Assembly: GCA_965232985.1 (NCBI GenBank) | Contig: CBDDRC010000009.1 | Coordinates: forward strand, 62,001-126,000 | DNA: 64,000 bases | Direction: 5' to 3' | Origin: JADFDG01 sp965232985 | Lineage (GTDB): Bacteria > Pseudomonadota > Gammaproteobacteria > Pseudomonadales > JADFDG01 | In this document: positions 1 through 8,077 of the stretch, piece by piece | Layout: every line of letters begins with the position of its first letter | Position numbering within the stretch: the first letter of the stretch is position 1 | Program-made: the position numbers and the translations under genes | Notes under the pieces: model-generated | The model's database searches: none | Told to the model about the DNA's origin: nothing | Seen by the model: only the letters and a program-made list of their open reading frames with translations

Positions 1-404
1 ACGACGAGCCGGGGCGCCTCGAGGAAGAGCGCCGCCTCTGTTACGTCGGCATCACCCGCGCCATGCGCCGGCTGGTGCTGACGCGCGCCGAAAGTCGCCG
101 CCTGTATGGCACTGAGAATTTCAACGCACCGTCACGGTTTTTGCGCGAAATTCCGCCGGAGCTGATGCAGGAAGTGCGGCTCGCCAGCGCGCGCATCAGC
201 CGGCCGCTGGGTACCTCCGGGGCCTATCCGTTTGCCCAGCCCGGCGCCTACAAGCTCGGTGCGCGCGTGCGCCACCCGACGTTTGGCGAAGGCGTGGTGT
301 TGCAGTGCGAAGGTGGCGGTGGCAATGCGCGCGTGCAGGTGAATTTCGGCGCGGCCGGGGCCAAGTGGCTGATTGCGCAGTACGCGCGGCTGGAGACGTT
401 GTAG
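1..404 (+). CDS. uvrD: DNA helicase II UvrD, C-terminal fragment
   Basis: The window opens inside this gene; the frame is open from base 3 and ends at TAG 402-404. The visible ~133 residues begin within helicase motif VI (YVGITRAMRRL, the arginine-containing superfamily 1 motif), then a linker, and end in a Tudor-like tail (VRHPTFGEGVVLQ ... NFGAAGAKWL) typical of UvrD/PcrA proteins. UvrD unwinds DNA in nucleotide excision and mismatch repair. The Tudor-like end argues for UvrD/PcrA rather than Rep. Most of the protein, including the ATP site, lies upstream of the window. A Pho-controlled gene follows on the same strand. Confidence 0.9.
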   Translation, partial: DEPGRLEEERRLCYVGITRAMRRLVLTRAESRRLYGTENFNAPSRFLREIPPELMQEVRLASARISRPLGTSGAYPFAQPGAYKLGARVRHPTFGEGVVLQCEGGGGNARVQVNFGAAGAKWLIAQYARLETL

Positions 405-416
405 GCCTGGCACCGC

Positions 417-450
417 CTGTCATTTGCCTGTCACATTGTCGGCCTAGATT
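417..450 (+). promoter_or_regulatory. Pho box and -10 region of pstS
   Basis: CTGTCAT (417-423), a 4-base spacer and CTGTCAC (428-434) form a nearly perfect PhoB direct repeat with 11-base periodicity. Ten bases further on, TAGATT (445-450) can serve as -10. The box replaces the -35 element, as in PhoB-activated promoters. The predicted start near 457 leaves a leader of about 75 nt before pstS. Confidence 0.88.
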
Positions 451-532
451 CCGCTCCGGGCGAGAAAATCCCTGTAAGCGCCGAGCGGGCAACCCTGCAA
501 GGCAACTCAGTGAACCACGCAGGAGAGACCTG

Positions 533-1519
533 ATGAACTTGAAGAAATTGTTTGTTGCCGCTGCCGTTGCCGCCGCGACCGCCGTTGTGCCGACCGTTGT
601 TATGGCCGAGGCCGGCCCGATGGTGGACGCCAAGCTGCCGTCCTACAGCAAGACCACCGGCGTTGCCGGCAATCTGTCTTCGGTCGGTTCCGACACCCTC
701 GCCAACCTGATGACCTTCTGGGCCGAGGATTTCAAGAAGGAATATCCGAACGTCAACATCCAGATCCAGGCTGCCGGTTCTTCCACTGCGCCGCCGGCAC
801 TGACCGAAGGCACCTCCAACCTCGGCCCGATGTCCCGCATGATGAAGGACAAGGAAATCCAGGCCTTCGAGAAGAAGTTTGGCTACAAGCCGACCGCCGT
901 GCCGGTCGCTATCGACGCGTTGGCCGTGTTTGTCCACAAGGACAACCCGATCAAGGGCATGACAATGGCGCAGGTTGACGCCATCTTCTCTGCCACCCGC
1001 AAATGCGGCGCGTCGGCTGATATCACCAAGTGGGGCCAGCTTGAAATGAAAGGCGCCTGGAAAGAGCGCGACATACAGCTCTATGGTCGCAACTCGGTAT
1101 CGGGCACCTATGGTTACTTCAAGGAGCACGCGCTCTGCAAGGGCGACTTCAAGCCCAATGTGAACGAGCAGCCGGGTTCCGCTTCGGTGGTGCAGTCGGT
1201 GGCCACGGCCATCAACGCCGTCGGTTACTCGGGCATCGGCTATGCCACCAGTTCGGTCAAGGCAGTGCCGCTTAAGGACAAGATGGACGGGGAGTTCGTC
1301 GCCGCCACGACGGAGAACGCCCTCAAAGGCACCTACCCGCTGTCACGCTACCTGTACGTCTACGTGAACAAGGCACCGAACCAGTCGCTGGCCCCGCTTG
1401 AGGCCGAGTTCATCAAGCTGGTTCTGTCGAAGGAAGGCCAGATGACGGTAGTGAAGGATGGTTACATCCCGCTGCCGGCAAAAGTAGCTGAAAAAGCCCT
1501 CAAGGACGCTGGCCTCTGA
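533..1519 (+). CDS. pstS: Periplasmic phosphate-binding protein PstS
   Basis: Substrate-binding component of the high-affinity PstSCAB phosphate importer. The ATG at 533 is preceded by AGGAGAG (521-527); the open frame continues upstream but without start signals. Product 328 aa with a Sec signal peptide (residues 1-25, cleavage after VMA). Ligand-loop sequences visible are SVGSDTL near 45, GSSTAPPAL near 80 and GRNSVSGTYGYF near 185. The gene has its own Pho box and is followed by a strong terminator before pstC, so it can be expressed in excess of the membrane components. Two cysteines, in KCGAS and LCKGD, may form a disulfide. Confidence 0.95.
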   Translation: MNLKKLFVAAAVAAATAVVPTVVMAEAGPMVDAKLPSYSKTTGVAGNLSSVGSDTLANLMTFWAEDFKKEYPNVNIQIQAAGSSTAPPALTEGTSNLGPMSRMMKDKEIQAFEKKFGYKPTAVPVAIDALAVFVHKDNPIKGMTMAQVDAIFSATRKCGASADITKWGQLEMKGAWKERDIQLYGRNSVSGTYGYFKEHALCKGDFKPNVNEQPGSASVVQSVATAINAVGYSGIGYATSSVKAVPLKDKMDGEFVAATTENALKGTYPLSRYLYVYVNKAPNQSLAPLEAEFIKLVLSKEGQMTVVKDGYIPLPAKVAEKALKDAGL

Positions 1520-1561
1520 TCGCTTGATCTGACCTGTGCCGCTGTTTGGCGGTGCACACCG

Positions 1562-1598
1562 GGGGGATGCAGGAGACAAAATCTGCATCCCCCTTTTT
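1562..1598 (+). terminator. Intrinsic terminator after pstS
   Basis: An 11-bp perfect stem (GGGGGATGCAG at 1562-1572 with CTGCATCCCCC at 1583-1593) is followed by TTTTT (1594-1598). It separates pstS from pstC. Confidence 0.93.
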
Positions 1599-1649
1599 GT
1601 CGACGCGGCGTAGGCCTCTGCGGGGGTGGCTGTCATACTGCCGGCCGCG

Positions 1650-1683
1650 CCGTCACGCAACTGTCATAAACGGGACCGAGAAT
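1650..1683 (+). promoter_or_regulatory. Pho box and -10 region of pstC
   Basis: CCGTCAC (1650-1656), GCAA, then CTGTCAT (1661-1667) form a second PhoB repeat with one mismatch. GAGAAT (1678-1683) follows after a 10-base gap, the same spacing as at pstS. An additional CTGTCAT half-site lies at 1630-1636, 20 bases upstream and so not in the 11-base phase. The predicted start falls at about 1690, next to the ATG at 1692. Confidence 0.78.
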
Positions 1684-1691
1684 CCCCGCCC

Positions 1692-3995
1692 ATGAACCAG
1701 ACCGCCTCCCCGACGCTCTCCTGGCTGACGCCCGAACAATCACGAAGTCTGGCCCGCCGCCGCAGGGTCAAGGACATCCTTGCCCGCAGCACCATCATGC
1801 TTGGCGGCCTGGCCGTCATCGCCGCCATTTTACTTATTTTCTTTTACCTCCTCTGGGAGGTCATGCCGCTGTTCCAAAGCTCCTCGCTGGAAGACCGTGG
1901 CCACTACAGCCTGCCCGTCGCGCCTGTTGGCGACGATGGCACGAGTCTCTACCTGGCGATCGAGGAGCAAAACGAGGTGGGGTTCCGCTTCAACGCTGCC
2001 GGCAACCTGGTGTTCTTTGAGGCACCCACTGGCCGGGTGGTGAGCAGCGTGCCCGTCGCCCATGCCGATGTTGCAACGCCGACGGTGGTGGTGGCGGCAA
2101 CCACCTCCGGCGACATGCTGGCCGTCGGCTACGCGGACGGCAGCGTTGTGCTCGTGCACGAGACCTATCGCGTTACCTGGCCGAACGACGTGAAGACCGT
2201 TGAGGCAGCAGTCGACTATCCCTTTGGCGAAGCGCCGATCCGTCTGTTCGCCGATGGCGCTGCCGTTGCGCAACTGGCGGTGCGTGCCGACGATGACGGC
2301 TTCACCCTGGCGGCGCGCGCCAGCGACGGCCGCGTCGTCGCCCTGGCGCAAGAGCATCGCGAGAACATGCTGACCGGCGAGACGGTGCTCACCGAGTCGA
2401 TGCGCAAGGAGTTCATGCTCGCCGGCAACGTCCAGGGGCTGCATTTCAACAACGACGGCTGGTTCCTGTTCGCACCGCGTGTCGATGGCAAGGTGCTCGC
2501 CCTCGATATGCGCGAGCCGTTGCCGGTCGCGCAAGAAGTGGCCTTGCCGGCCGGCCGCACCATCACGGCCAGTGCGATGTTGCTCGGTCAGATCTCGCTG
2601 CTGGTTGGCGACAGCAGTGGCCAGATCACCCAGTTGTTTATGGTGCGTGATGCCAGCAACAGCTATCACCTCACCGCGATTCGCGCCATGCCACTTGCGG
2701 ATGCGGCGATTGTGCAGATCATGCCGGAACAGCGCCGCAAATCGTTTGCCGCGCTGGACGCCGATGGCGTTGTCGGTTTCTTCAGCGCCACAGCCGAGCG
2801 GCGAGCACTCGATGCAAAAGTTACGACCGCCGCAGCGAATGGCACGGCCGGCACTACGGTTGCCACCCGCGCCACTATCGCCGTGTCACCGCGTGGCGAT
2901 CGCCTGCTGGTTGCCGACGGTGCGCAGTTGCGCATGCATGCAATACACAATGAACACCCGGATGTGTCCTGGAGCGCCTTGTGGGGCAAGGTCTGGTACG
3001 AAGGTTACGACGAGCCGAAATACATTTGGCAGTCCTCGGCCGCCAACAACGATTTCGAACCGAAATTCTCGTTGACGCCACTGGCTTACGGCACGATGAA
3101 GGCCGCCATCTTCGCGATGATTCTCGCCATGCCGCTGGCCATCTGTGGCGCGATCTTCACCGCGTACTTCATGGCGCCGACGTTGCGCAAGACGGTCAAG
3201 CCGACCATTGAGCTGATGGCGGCGCTGCCGACCGTCATCCTCGGGTTTCTTGCCGGTTTGTGGCTCGCGCCGTTGTTCGAATCGGCGTTGCCGGCGGTGT
3301 TTACAATGATGTTGACCACGCCGCTGTTCATCCTCGCGGCGGCGCTCCTCTGGCGGCAAATGCCGGAGCGCGTTCAGCATCTGGCGCCGGACGGCTATGA
3401 GCCGATTTTGCTGATTCCGGTAATCGCGCTGGCTGTTGCCATTCCTTTCATGCTGTCCGGCTGGATGGAAACAGTATTTTTCGGCGGCGATGTGCGCCTG
3501 TGGATGACGGCTACCCTCGGCGTCCCCTTCGACCAGCGCAATGCGCTGGTCGTCGGCTTCGCCATGGGTTTCGCCGTGATCCCGACCATCTATTCGATTG
3601 CCGAGGATGCGTTGTTCGAAGTACCCAGGCATCTGACCCAGGGCTCGCTCGCGCTGGGCGCCACGCCTTGGCAGACGCTGATGCGTGTGGTGCTGCCAAC
3701 GGCTTCGCCGGGCATCTTCTCGGCGGTGATGATCGGCTTCGGCCGCGCCGTCGGCGAGACGATGATTGTCCTGATGGCCACCGGCAACACGCCGGTGATG
3801 ACCATGAACATCTTCGAGGGTTTCCGCACGCTTTCTGCCAACATCGCCGTCGAGATGCCGGAATCGGAAGTGAGCAGCACGCACTTCCGCGTGTTGTTCC
3901 TCGCTGCTCTGGTGTTGTTCCTCTTTACCTTTCTGTTCAACACGACGGCGGAAATTGTCCGTCAGCGGTTGCGCCGGAAATACGGCTCGCTGTGA
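1692..3995 (+). CDS. pstC: Phosphate ABC transporter permease PstC, long form
   Basis: One of two membrane permeases of the phosphate importer. The ATG at 1692 gives 767 aa; no Shine-Dalgarno is visible before it, and an in-frame start further upstream would overlap the Pho box. Residues ~33-57 form the first membrane helix. About 400 residues of soluble sequence follow (~60-455), rich in short beta-like stretches such as GRVVSSVPVAHADVA, and then the MetI-type core (~470-767) with the ATPase-contacting EAA loop LALGATPWQTL. E. coli PstC is about 320 aa, so the insert roughly doubles it; such long forms are known in other gammaproteobacteria. pstA starts 11 bases later. Confidence 0.93.
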   Translation: MNQTASPTLSWLTPEQSRSLARRRRVKDILARSTIMLGGLAVIAAILLIFFYLLWEVMPLFQSSSLEDRGHYSLPVAPVGDDGTSLYLAIEEQNEVGFRFNAAGNLVFFEAPTGRVVSSVPVAHADVATPTVVVAATTSGDMLAVGYADGSVVLVHETYRVTWPNDVKTVEAAVDYPFGEAPIRLFADGAAVAQLAVRADDDGFTLAARASDGRVVALAQEHRENMLTGETVLTESMRKEFMLAGNVQGLHFNNDGWFLFAPRVDGKVLALDMREPLPVAQEVALPAGRTITASAMLLGQISLLVGDSSGQITQLFMVRDASNSYHLTAIRAMPLADAAIVQIMPEQRRKSFAALDADGVVGFFSATAERRALDAKVTTAAANGTAGTTVATRATIAVSPRGDRLLVADGAQLRMHAIHNEHPDVSWSALWGKVWYEGYDEPKYIWQSSAANNDFEPKFSLTPLAYGTMKAAIFAMILAMPLAICGAIFTAYFMAPTLRKTVKPTIELMAALPTVILGFLAGLWLAPLFESALPAVFTMMLTTPLFILAAALLWRQMPERVQHLAPDGYEPILLIPVIALAVAIPFMLSGWMETVFFGGDVRLWMTATLGVPFDQRNALVVGFAMGFAVIPTIYSIAEDALFEVPRHLTQGSLALGATPWQTLMRVVLPTASPGIFSAVMIGFGRAVGETMIVLMATGNTPVMTMNIFEGFRTLSANIAVEMPESEVSSTHFRVLFLAALVLFLFTFLFNTTAEIVRQRLRRKYGSL

Positions 3996-4006
3996 GGGGC
4001 TGAAAC

Positions 4007-5701
4007 ATGGCAGTACAACAAACCGGGCAGCAAGGACTCGGCAGGTGGGTGCGAGAGGGTACGCCCTGGATCTGGCTCAATGCCGGCGCCCTCTCTATCA
4101 GCCTCATGGCCGTCGTCGGTTTGCTGGGTTACATCTTCCTCAAGGGTGTCGTGCATTTCTGGCCGCATGACATCATCGAAGCCGACTATCTTGTGCAGGA
4201 AGGCGGCGCGTACGAACTGGTGCTGGGAGAAATCGCCGACAGCGAGACCCTTGCCACCACGCGCTTGCGTGAAGCGGGCGAGTGGGTGCACGGCGATGCG
4301 ATCGAGACCACACGCAAGTTGTTGAAGGTCGGTAACCGCGATGTATTTGGCCAGGATTTTCGCTGGGTGGTTGCGCCGCGTCTTGAGAGCCTGCGCTACC
4401 CGGAAGACATCTGGTTGATTGAGCGCCGGGAGTGGGGCAATTTCTACGGTCGCATCGTCAACGTCAAGGAAGCCGGCAGGCTGGTTGCCGAAGGCGAGGC
4501 CGCGTGGCCGCAGGTGGTAGCGCGCGTGGCGCGTGCCAACGAGCTGGCCGAGCGGGTCACGGATATCCAGAAAGACGATATCGGCACGGTCAATTACCGC
4601 ATCGAGCAGCTGCGGCTCAACGAGCGCCGACTGCAGCTTGAGCATGCGCCGAATCCGGTGCCTGCGGCGGCACTTGCGGCACTCGAAGTTGAGCGCAAGG
4701 CGCTGGCGGTCGAGTATGAAACGCTCGCTGGCGAGCTGGGCAAGCTCAACGAGCAGATGCGGCGCGATGCCATCACGGTGCGCGTCAGCGACGGCAGCGA
4801 GCACGAAATCACCCTTGCCAAGGTGGTGTTCGTCGAGCGGCCCAATGCCTTGGGGTTTTTTGCAAAAGTCGGCCATTTCTTCGGCAAGCTGTGGGAATTT
4901 GTCAGCGCCGATCCGCGCGAGTCCAATACCGAGGGCGGCATCTTTCCGGCGATTTTCGGCACCGTAATGATGGTGTTTCTGATGACGCTGATCGTCACGC
5001 CGTTTGGCGTGATTGCTGCCATCTATCTGCGCGAGTACGCAAGCCAGGGCTGGATGACACGCACGGTGCGCATCGCGGTGAACAATCTTGCTGGTGTGCC
5101 GTCAATCGTTTACGGCGTCTTCGGGTTGGGCTTCTTCGTCTATTTTCTCGGCGGCTCAATCGACGCCCTGTTCTTCCCTGAGGCTGCGCCGGCGCCGGTG
5201 TTCGGCACACCGGGCCTGCTGTGGGCCTCGCTCACGCTCGCACTGCTGACGGTGCCGGTGGTGATTGTGGCCACCGAGGAAGGATTATCGCGCGTGCCGA
5301 AATCGATACGTGAAGGCTCGCTTGCGCTCGGCGCTACCAAGGCCGAAACACTCTGGCGCATCGTGCTGCCGATCGTCAGCCCGGCAATCATGACCGGGAT
5401 GATTCTTGCCATTGCCCGCGCCGCCGGCGAAGTGGCGCCCTTGATGCTGGTTGGTGTCGTCAAACTTGCGCCGACGCTGCCGCTCGACGGGAATGCGCCG
5501 TTCCTGCATCTTGATCGCAAGTTCATGCATCTGGGTTTTCATATTTATGATGTCGGCTTCCAGAGCCCGAACGTCGAGGCGGCCCGCCCGCTGGTTTACG
5601 CTACGGCCTTTCTGCTGGTCGCCGTGGTGGCATTGCTGAATATCGTTGCCATCGTTATCCGCAACCGTTTGCGTGAAAACAACAAGGCCCTGGAAAATTG
5701 A
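4007..5701 (+). CDS. pstA: Phosphate ABC transporter permease PstA, long form
   Basis: Second permease of the phosphate importer, 564 aa. GAGGGG at 3994-3999, overlapping the pstC stop, gives good spacing to the ATG. Helix 1 is at ~25-45; residues ~46-305 form a charged extracytoplasmic insert with a probable coiled coil (IEQLRLNERRLQLEHAP ... LAGELGKLNEQM). The membrane core follows from ~312 with EAA loop LALGATKAETLWR. E. coli PstA is about 300 aa. Both permeases carry large insertions after helix 1, which suggests that the two inserts meet in the periplasm near PstS; this is inference. Confidence 0.93.
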   Translation: MAVQQTGQQGLGRWVREGTPWIWLNAGALSISLMAVVGLLGYIFLKGVVHFWPHDIIEADYLVQEGGAYELVLGEIADSETLATTRLREAGEWVHGDAIETTRKLLKVGNRDVFGQDFRWVVAPRLESLRYPEDIWLIERREWGNFYGRIVNVKEAGRLVAEGEAAWPQVVARVARANELAERVTDIQKDDIGTVNYRIEQLRLNERRLQLEHAPNPVPAAALAALEVERKALAVEYETLAGELGKLNEQMRRDAITVRVSDGSEHEITLAKVVFVERPNALGFFAKVGHFFGKLWEFVSADPRESNTEGGIFPAIFGTVMMVFLMTLIVTPFGVIAAIYLREYASQGWMTRTVRIAVNNLAGVPSIVYGVFGLGFFVYFLGGSIDALFFPEAAPAPVFGTPGLLWASLTLALLTVPVVIVATEEGLSRVPKSIREGSLALGATKAETLWRIVLPIVSPAIMTGMILAIARAAGEVAPLMLVGVVKLAPTLPLDGNAPFLHLDRKFMHLGFHIYDVGFQSPNVEAARPLVYATAFLLVAVVALLNIVAIVIRNRLRENNKALEN

Positions 5702-5709
5702 GTTAGCCT

Positions 5710-6618
5710 GTGAGTGCCCATGCCATGTCTCTCGACACGACCGCCCACACCACCGACCACACGAACACAGAGCGCAGCAATATGGAACGCCGCGATCCCC
5801 CATCGCATGGCATGGATATCAGCGCACTGGGCCGCAAGCCAGGCGAGCGCCATCTCGATGACGAGGACATTTGTCTGGAAGTGAAAGATCTTGATCTTTT
5901 TTACAGCGCCAAGCAGGCGCTGTTCGGCGTCAACATGAAGATTGCGCGGCAGCGAGTCACAGCTTTCATCGGCCCGTCGGGCTGTGGAAAATCAACGCTG
6001 TTGCGCTGCTTCAACCGCATGAACGACCTTGTCGATGGCTGTCGCATAGAGGGCGAGATCGTCCTCGACGGCAGCAACATCTTCGACCGCAATGTCGATG
6101 TGACCGACCTGCGGCGCCGGGTTGGCATGGTGTTCCAGAAGCCCAACCCGTTTCCGAAAACCATTTACGAGAACGTCGCCTACGGGCTGCGGTTGCAAGG
6201 CGTGAACAAAAAGCGTGTACTCGACGAAGTGGTGGAGAAGTCGCTGCGCCGCGCGGCGCTATGGGAAGAGGTGAAGGATCGCCTGCATGATTCCGCCCTC
6301 GGCCTCTCCGGTGGCCAGCAGCAGCGCCTCGTCATCGCCCGGGCGATCGCCGTGGAGCCGGAAGTGCTGTTGCTCGACGAGCCGGCATCCGCGCTCGACC
6401 CGATCTCTACCCTCAAGATCGAGGAGTTGATCTACGAACTCAAGGAGCGCTACACGATTGCCATCGTTACCCACAACATGCAGCAGGCGGCGCGGGTTTC
6501 CGATTACACGGCCTTCATGTACATGGGCGAAATGGTTGAGTTCGGCGACACCGATACCATCTTTACCAACCCGGCCAAGAAACAAACGGAAGATTACATC
6601 ACCGGCCGTTACGGCTGA
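5710..6618 (+). CDS. pstB: Phosphate ABC transporter ATPase PstB
   Basis: Cytoplasmic ATPase of the phosphate importer. Walker A is GPSGCGKST, the signature LSGGQQQR, Walker B VLLLDEPASALDP and the H-loop ending VTHN, all intact. The longest start is GTG 5710; ATG 5725 and ATG 5782 are alternatives in the same frame, and no ribosome site clearly decides. The ~45 residues before the ABC core begins are polar, poorly conserved in character and likely disordered, so the true protein may be the ~278-aa form from 5782. The gene lies 8 bases after pstA and 13 before phoU, consistent with one operon. Confidence 0.94.
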   Translation: MSAHAMSLDTTAHTTDHTNTERSNMERRDPPSHGMDISALGRKPGERHLDDEDICLEVKDLDLFYSAKQALFGVNMKIARQRVTAFIGPSGCGKSTLLRCFNRMNDLVDGCRIEGEIVLDGSNIFDRNVDVTDLRRRVGMVFQKPNPFPKTIYENVAYGLRLQGVNKKRVLDEVVEKSLRRAALWEEVKDRLHDSALGLSGGQQQRLVIARAIAVEPEVLLLDEPASALDPISTLKIEELIYELKERYTIAIVTHNMQQAARVSDYTAFMYMGEMVEFGDTDTIFTNPAKKQTEDYITGRYG

Positions 6619-6631
6619 TGCGGGAGCTGCC

Positions 6632-7360
6632 ATGACAAAGGACGATTACACGCACCACATTTCGCAGCAGTTTAACGCCGAACTGGAAACGTTGCGCACC
6701 CACCTTATGGAAATGGGTGGTCTGGTCGAGAAGCAGCTGGCCGATGCAATCGTCGCACTGGTTGACGGCGAATCCGGCCTCGCGACGGTGGTGCTGCGGA
6801 TGGAGCCGAAGATCAACGCCCTTGAGGTGATGATCGATGAGGAGTGCCAGCGAATTCTCGCCAAGCGTCAGCCGGCCGCGTCCGATCTTCGGCTCATCAT
6901 CGCCGTCAGCAAGTGCACCAGCGATCTGGAGCGCATTGGCGACGAATCGGCGAAGATCGCAAAAATGGCGATCAATCTCGCCGAGGAAGGCGCCAGCCCG
7001 CGCGGCTATGTGGAGGCCCGGCACATTGGCACCCTGGTGCGGCGCATGGTGCATGACACGCTCGACTCCTTCGCTCGTCTCGACGCCGAGAAGGCCATCA
7101 ATGTTGCCCGCTCGGACAAGGAAGTGGACGTCGAGTACAAGTCTGCAACGCGCTCGCTGGTCACGTTCATGATGGAAGACCCGCGCTCCATCTCGCGCAT
7201 TCTTTCTGTGATGTGGTCGCTGCGCGCACTCGAGCGGATCGGCGATCACGCGCGCAATGTTGCGGAACAGGTGATCTATCTCGTCAAGGGCAAGGATGTA
7301 CGGCATACGCCGCTTGATGAGGTGGAGGAGAAGGTCGTGAGGCCAGGGTCGAGTAGTTGA
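6632..7360 (+). CDS. phoU: Phosphate signalling protein PhoU
   Basis: Cytoplasmic negative regulator that links the Pst transporter to the PhoR sensor kinase. Product 242 aa, the usual length. Two three-helix repeats each carry the metal-binding signature: DLERIGDESAKIAK in the first half and ALERIGDHARNVAE in the second. The ATG at 6632 follows GGGAGC. It closes the pstC-pstA-pstB-phoU operon; phoB and phoR are not in the window. The TGA overlaps the TTG start of rluF. Confidence 0.95.
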   Translation: MTKDDYTHHISQQFNAELETLRTHLMEMGGLVEKQLADAIVALVDGESGLATVVLRMEPKINALEVMIDEECQRILAKRQPAASDLRLIIAVSKCTSDLERIGDESAKIAKMAINLAEEGASPRGYVEARHIGTLVRRMVHDTLDSFARLDAEKAINVARSDKEVDVEYKSATRSLVTFMMEDPRSISRILSVMWSLRALERIGDHARNVAEQVIYLVKGKDVRHTPLDEVEEKVVRPGSSS

Positions 7361-8064
7361 CAAAAAGCCTCCGCCTCAACAAGTTCATCGCTGAGTCCGG
7401 GCTGTGCTCGCGTCGTGAGGCGGACGCGTTAATTGCGGATGGGCGGGTGACGGTCAATGGTGCGGTCGCAACGCTCGGCACGCAGGTGAGCAACGGCGAC
7501 GACGTGCGGGTGAATGGCCGGCCGGTCGACGAAAAGAAAAAACACGTCTACATCGCGCTCAACAAACCCGTTGGGGTGACCTGTACCACGGATCAGCGCG
7601 ACCCCACGAATATCATCGACTTCATCGGCCATGCAGAGCGCATCTTTCCGGTTGGCCGCCTCGACAAGGACTCCGACGGGCTGATTCTGCTCACCAACAA
7701 CGGTGACATCGTCAACGACATCCTCCGCGCTGCGAACCACCATGAGAAGGAATATCTGGTCACGGTTGATAAACCGGTAACGCCGGAATTTGTCGCCGGC
7801 ATGGCCGGTGGCGTGCCGATCCTTGAGACGTTAACGCGGCGCTGCCGGGTGCAGAAAGTCGATCGGCATACGTTTCGCATCATTCTCACCCAGGGACTCA
7901 ACCGACAGATTCGCCGCATGTGTGAGCACTTCGGCTATGAAGTGCAACGTTTACAGCGGGTGCGGATCATGAGTATCCGGCTCGGTGGGCTCAAACCCGG
8001 GCACTGGCGAAATTTGCGTGACGATGAGCTTGAACAACTGCTGCCGCAGCATAAACCCCGGTAA
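7357..8064 (+). CDS. rluF: 23S rRNA pseudouridine synthase RluF
   Basis: Isomerises uridine to pseudouridine; E. coli RluF acts at 2604 of 23S rRNA. Product 235 aa: S4 RNA-binding domain (residues ~5-50, LNKFIAESGLCSRREAD) and RsuA/RluB-type catalytic domain with GRLDKDSDGLILLTN containing the catalytic aspartate. The stretches NHHEKEYLVTVDKPVTPEF and GLNRQIRRMCEHFGYEV closely resemble RluF rather than RluB or RluE. The only plausible start is TTG 7357, whose last two bases begin the phoU stop; no Shine-Dalgarno is seen, so translation may be coupled to phoU. It lacks the long basic C-terminal tail of E. coli RluF. Confidence 0.88.
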   Translation: MTKSLRLNKFIAESGLCSRREADALIADGRVTVNGAVATLGTQVSNGDDVRVNGRPVDEKKKHVYIALNKPVGVTCTTDQRDPTNIIDFIGHAERIFPVGRLDKDSDGLILLTNNGDIVNDILRAANHHEKEYLVTVDKPVTPEFVAGMAGGVPILETLTRRCRVQKVDRHTFRIILTQGLNRQIRRMCEHFGYEVQRLQRVRIMSIRLGGLKPGHWRNLRDDELEQLLPQHKPR

Positions 8065-8077
8065 TTTTTCGGCCCCC

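Noticed and set aside
305..532. Upstream extension of pstS by 76 codons
   Set aside because: It would overlap uvrD and the Pho box and hide the signal peptide; the ATG at 533 has a good ribosome site.
1630..1656. A third in-phase Pho repeat before pstC
   Set aside because: The extra CTGTCAT at 1630 is 20 rather than 22 bases from the next unit, so it is out of the 11-base phase; it may be chance or a weak half-site.
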